The position numbers and the translations under genes were made by a program. A DNA stretch of 64,000 bases from Symbiodinium natans (lineage: Eukaryota; Sar; Dinophyceae; Suessiales; Symbiodiniaceae), in the NCBI GenBank assembly GCA_905221605.1, contig CAJNDS010002243.1:454501-518500 (forward strand), read 5' to 3'. The notes below the pieces were generated by a model. It had not been told where the DNA came from. It did not search any database and saw only the letters and a program-made list of their open reading frames with translations. Positions 60,464-64,000 of the stretch are shown here, piece by piece (position 1 is the first letter of the stretch; the number at the start of each line of letters is the position of its first letter).

Positions 60464-60559
60464 GACTTCCTCACCGACGCTGGTCTTCGCCAGGGGGCTG
60501 CGGTCGACGAGGCGGCGAAGCCAGAATCTCCAGCACCCCGTGAAATCCCCCAAAAATGA
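60464..60559 (+). CDS. Candidate terminal exon
   Basis: Follows TTCGATTCCAG. 31 codons, DFLTDAGLRQGAAVDEAAKP then PESPAPREIPQK, to TGA. A second frame runs to GTAAAG at 60561. Confidence 0.38.
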   Translation, partial: DFLTDAGLRQGAAVDEAAKPESPAPREIPQK

Positions 60560-61086
60560 AGTAAAGAATGCCCTAATCCCTAAACCCTAAACCCTAAGGT
60601 TTTAGGGTTTAGGGTAAATCCCTAGACCTCAAAACCAAAGCGCCTAAGCATTAAATTCAGTCTAAGCACGCCTCGAGTTTGAGAGTGAAGACCGCTTCGC
60701 CGTTGTTTGGTGTCAGGTTCCTCTTATAAAATTGTCATGGGGGGGGGCCCAAAACAAACAAAGCGCTAACTCCCTATAAGCCCCAAGCCCTCAACACCTC
60801 TGAGCCCCTAAAGCCCTGCATCTTCGGTTTGGGAGGGTTTATTGGGTTTAGGGTTAAGTGTTATGGGGTTTCGGGTGTCATCATTGGGTTCTGGCCTGAC
60901 GGTCCGCTGACAGCAGACACTGATCGAAGGTGTAGGGATGAGGGAAAGGAGCTTAGGCATTTGCTCGTTTTGCTTAGTGGGCTTTTGGGTCAGGAGAGTT
61001 ATAACCCTAAGGGTTCGGAGGGTTCTGACCCTAGAGTGAGGGGCCCACTAGTTATAGTGATCCTTGAATAGATAGAATTTGGGCTT

Positions 61087-61117
<31 letters not shown>

Positions 61118-61149
61118 AGGGTGTGTTTTTGCGGTTTTTTTGCGTTTTC
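60560..61149. other. Unique DNA with degenerate repeats and a poly-G run
   Basis: An 80-codon + frame at 60829-61071 starts in repeat sequence. The later part is plausible but has no clear splice sites. Confidence 0.5.
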
Positions 61150-61400
61150 CCACGTTGTTCGAGGAACCCATACATAGAATCTTGGAACCAATACATAAGA
61201 TACTTGAGGAACCCATGCATAGAATACTTGCGGGATCGTGATATATGGAGTTGGTGAGAATCTTCAGGATGTCATACCTTTTATTGCGCCCTTCCCCGAA
61301 GAGAGCACCTCCAACTCCTGCGGGAACCCATAGATAGAATATAGTTCTATCTATCGGTTTGGGGCTTTTAGTATTCTATCTATCGCTTTGGAAAGGGTGG
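61150..61400. repeat. Dispersed AACCCATACATAGAAT repeats with a palindrome
   Basis: (G)GAACCCATA(C/G)ATAGAAT occurs about three times. ATAGATAGAATATAGTTCTATCTAT at 61331-61355 is palindromic. A poly-G run of about 24 lies just upstream (61091-61115). Confidence 0.5.
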
Positions 61401-61698
61401 TTTGTTTTTTTGGAATTTCAAATATTTCATCTACTTAAGGATGCCTATATGCGTAGAGTTATACGGTGGCCAAATTGTTCTTATAACTTAGGTTATTCAT
61501 TGGGAGCCGAAGAAGGCAGGCTCCCCACATCCAAACACAGCCGGTACTTTGTCTTGGGTCGAAGGTATACACGAAACCTCTCAGTTCTTGAACCCTTACA
61601 GTCCTTAAGGTCCGTGGTCTGGGCCCTAAACCCTAAACCCTATACCCTAAACCCTGAAGTTTGGAAGTCTAAAAGCCTCGCCACGAGCTCCACTTCAG

Positions 61699-61762
61699 TG
61701 CCCTTGAGGAAAAGTTGCAGCGGCTGATGAGGCAGCTGACTGACGGAGGCCGCTGCATATAG
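61699..61762 (+). CDS. Candidate coiled-coil terminal exon
   Basis: Follows GCTCCACTTCAG. Reads ALEEKLQRLMRQLTDGGRCI to TAG. CCCTAAA upstream, TTTAGGG downstream. Confidence 0.43.
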
Positions 61763-62180
61763 GGTCTAGGGTTTAGGGTTTAGGGTTTAGGGTGTAGGGT
61801 TTAGTGATCTAGGCATGTTAAGGAGAGCGGTGCAGACCCTAAACCCTAGACCCTAGACCCTAAACCCTAAACCCAGCAAACACCCACTTTTTCGTAGGTT
61901 GCCTAAGGCACCTGACCTACAACAAATGACAAGGTTTAGGAATCAACCCTGGAGTTCAGGGTCAGGGGCTCTTAGGGTTCAGGGTTTAGGGTTTGGGGTT
62001 TAGGGTTTAGGGTTAGGGTTTGGGGTTTAGGGTTTGGGGTTTAGGGCTTCGGGTTTTCAAACCGCCCCGGCTCCTTTGTCCCTAGAACCCTAGACCTCTA
62101 ACATCCGCATTATGCTCTGATAGGGGCTGCTGGCATCCTAGTGGCTGTTAACACCCCTCCTTAAGCAGCCAAGTCTTCAG

Positions 62181-62267
62181 CATGGTATTTTGGGACTGTG
62201 TCGTGCGCTGAGGGCACGACTGGCTTCGTTTACAGAGGCGACGCAGACTGGGACTTTGAAGTTGTGA
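62181..62267 (+). CDS. Candidate terminal exon
   Basis: Follows CAAGTCTTCAG. 28 codons, HGILGLCRALRARLASFTEA and on, to TGA. GTTTAC at 62228 could instead be a donor. Confidence 0.33.
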   Translation, partial: HGILGLCRALRARLASFTEATQTGTLKL

Positions 62268-62618
62268 CGCTTAACGTGGCCGCGCCCCCGCCCCCCCGCC
62301 CCGCGGTCTTCTCCCCAACGCAAGCCTTGAGCCAGAAGAGGCGGGGTGGGGGCAAGAGGTTCAACCCTAAACCCTAAACCCTAAACCCTAAACCCTAAAC
62401 CCTAAAGGCTCTGAGTCGCCACTTCAAGGTTTTATAGGGTTCTACCGCGACGCAGAGGGACAAGGTTTGCGGTTTATGGTTTCCCTAAACCCTGAGAAGC
62501 CCTAAACCCTAAGCCCTCAACCCGAAACCCGAAAGGACTAAGCCCTGGACCCTAAACCCTAAACCCTAAACTCTAAACCCCAGACCCAAAGCCTCAGGGG
62601 CTTCAGGGATTCCGCCAG

Positions 62619-62696
62619 GCTTCTCAATGACCGTCGACGAACGCGCCGAGCTCCGTGAACGGTTGGGCGGTGCGCCCATGGACGCAGCTTGGCTGG
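62619..62696 (+). CDS. Candidate exon
   Basis: Follows GATTCCGCCAG and ends before GTTTAGGG. Reads FSMTVDERAELRERLGGAPM then DAAWL, very protein-like, with CCCTAAA upstream and TTTAGGG downstream. Confidence 0.5.
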
Positions 62697-63340
62697 GTTT
62701 AGGGTTTAGGGTTGAGGGTTTAGGGTTTAGGGTCTAGAGTTTATAGGGTTTAGGGTTTAGGGTTTAGGGTTTAGGGGTGCAGGGTTTAGGGTTTAGGGTT
62801 TAGGGGTGCAGGGTTTAGGGTTTAAAGTTTAGGGTGGGTTCGGGTTTACGGCTTCGGGCTTAGGGTTAAGGGCTCAGGGCATAGGGTTCGGGTCTAGGGT
62901 TTAGTTTCGGGTTTGGACTTTCCCTTTACAAGGATCTAGGGCCTGGCCCTGAGTCACGCGGCTGGGTTCAGGGTTTTGTTTTAAAGCCACTGGGCCTGAA
63001 GTCAAGATAAAAATGCCCCCCCCCCCCCCCGCCCCCCGCAATGAACCCTGAGCCCTAAAGATCTTAGAGCCCTAAGGCCCTAAAATCTACGCCCTAGATT
63101 TTAAAACAAATACGCCCTAAACCCTATAGACCCTGAAGCCTAGGGTGCAGGGCTTGGGGAAGCTTCAGCTCCCGGCCACCAAAGGCCCCTAAAACGGGCA
63201 CCAAGTGGGCTTGGCAAATAACCCGGTTGTGGAACTTTATGTAAGGGCGGCCCCGAAGTCAAGGATCCCTTGTAAAACGATAAGGAAAAGAAAAAAGCGA
63301 TAACGTTGACATGTTGGGCAGAAGGAAGGGTACCAAGCTT
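62697..63340. other. TTTAGGG array then unique DNA
   Basis: G-strand words to about 62925. 62930-63340 has a poly-C run and no convincing frame. Confidence 0.7.
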
Positions 63341-64000
63341 GCACTACAAAGCAATGAAATACCAGCCGGCTCACGGAAACATCGATTCCAGTACTAACCC
63401 TGTACTACAAAGCAATGAAATACAGCCGGCTTAGGGAAACATCGATTCACGCAAACATCAATTCCAGTACTAAGCTTGTACTACGAAGCAATGACAGACA
63501 TTCAGCCGGCCCAGGGAAACATCGATTCCAGTACTAAGCTCGTACTACAAAGCAATGAAAAAAGAAGCCGGCTCAGGGAAACATCGATTCCAGTACTAAG
63601 CCCATGCTACAAAGCAATGAAAAAAGCAGCCGGCTCACGGAAACATCGATTCCAGTACTAAGCTTGTACTACAAAGCAATGAAAAACCAGCCGGCTCACG
63701 GAAACCTCGATTCCAGTACTAAGCTTGTACTACAAAGCAATGAAAAAAGCAGCCGGCTTAGCGAAACATCAATTCCAGTACTAAGCTCGTACTACAAAGC
63801 AATGAAAAACAGCCGGCTCACGGAAACATCGATTCCAGTACTAGGCTTGTACTACAAAGCAATGAAATTCAGCCGGCCCAGGGAAACATCGAGTCCAGTA
63901 CTGAGCTCGTACTACAAAGCAATGAAAGAAGCAGCTGGCTCACGGAAACATCGATTCCAGTACTAAGCTTGTACTACAAAGCAGTGAAAAACCAGCCGTC
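63341..64000. repeat. Tandem repeat, unit about 61 bp, running off the window
   Basis: About 11 copies, each with ACTACAAAGCAATGAAA, AGCCGGCTCACGGAAACATC and GATTCCAGTACTAAG. Spacing is 59-64 bp, with one longer unit (63403-63480). Copies differ by point changes. Open frames across it are repeat artefacts. Confidence 0.95.

Noticed and set aside
63341-64000. CRISPR-like array
   Set aside because: Units of about 61 bp follow one another with no unique spacers, the organism appears eukaryotic, and no cas gene is present.

Overview
Organism. The window looks like nuclear DNA of a dinoflagellate, probably Symbiodiniaceae-like. Three things point that way: about 150 interstitial blocks of the telomere-type heptamer TTTAGGG/CCCTAAA, in both orientations; an LTR retrotransposon whose LTRs carry a motif close to the 3' half of the dinoflagellate spliced leader; and short, GC-rich, exon-like islands separated by repeat-filled introns. 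This is inference. TTTAGGG alone also fits plants and other algae.

Layout. From 1 to about 48.4 kb and from 57.1 to 63.0 kb the DNA alternates between telomere-like arrays and unique islands of roughly 70-120 bp. Many islands have a CCCTAAA array on the left and a TTTAGGG array on the right. Reading the + strand, most hold a short open segment after an AG and before a GT, often with charged, coiled-coil-like or aromatic-rich peptides. I list these as candidate exons of one or a few very long + strand genes. No full gene can be joined from sequence alone, and each exon is low to moderate confidence. The repeats between them hold palindromic MITE-like families, foldback elements, microsatellites, poly-G/poly-C runs and homogenised variants of the telomere unit.

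The clearest object is an 8.7 kb LTR element at 48382-57093. It has near-identical 221/222 bp LTRs, a CCCTA target duplication, a primer-binding site matching the anticodon arm of initiator tRNA-Met (copia-style half-tRNA priming) and a polypurine tract. Its two very long open frames overlap in the -1 register with a GGGAAAT slippery heptamer in the overlap. Instead of protease, integrase, reverse transcriptase or RNase H, the frames carry WW, S1, two MLLE/PABC-like, SAM-like and six CCCH zinc-finger modules. It therefore looks like a young, non-autonomous retroelement carrying a host-like mRNA-binding/translation protein. It inserted into a telomere-like repeat.

End of window. From 63.34 kb to the end is a tandem repeat with a unit of about 61 bp.

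Limits. No RNA, homology search or folding was available. I read the + strand islands first, and GC-rich islands are often open on the other strand too, so strand and splice calls need RNA data.
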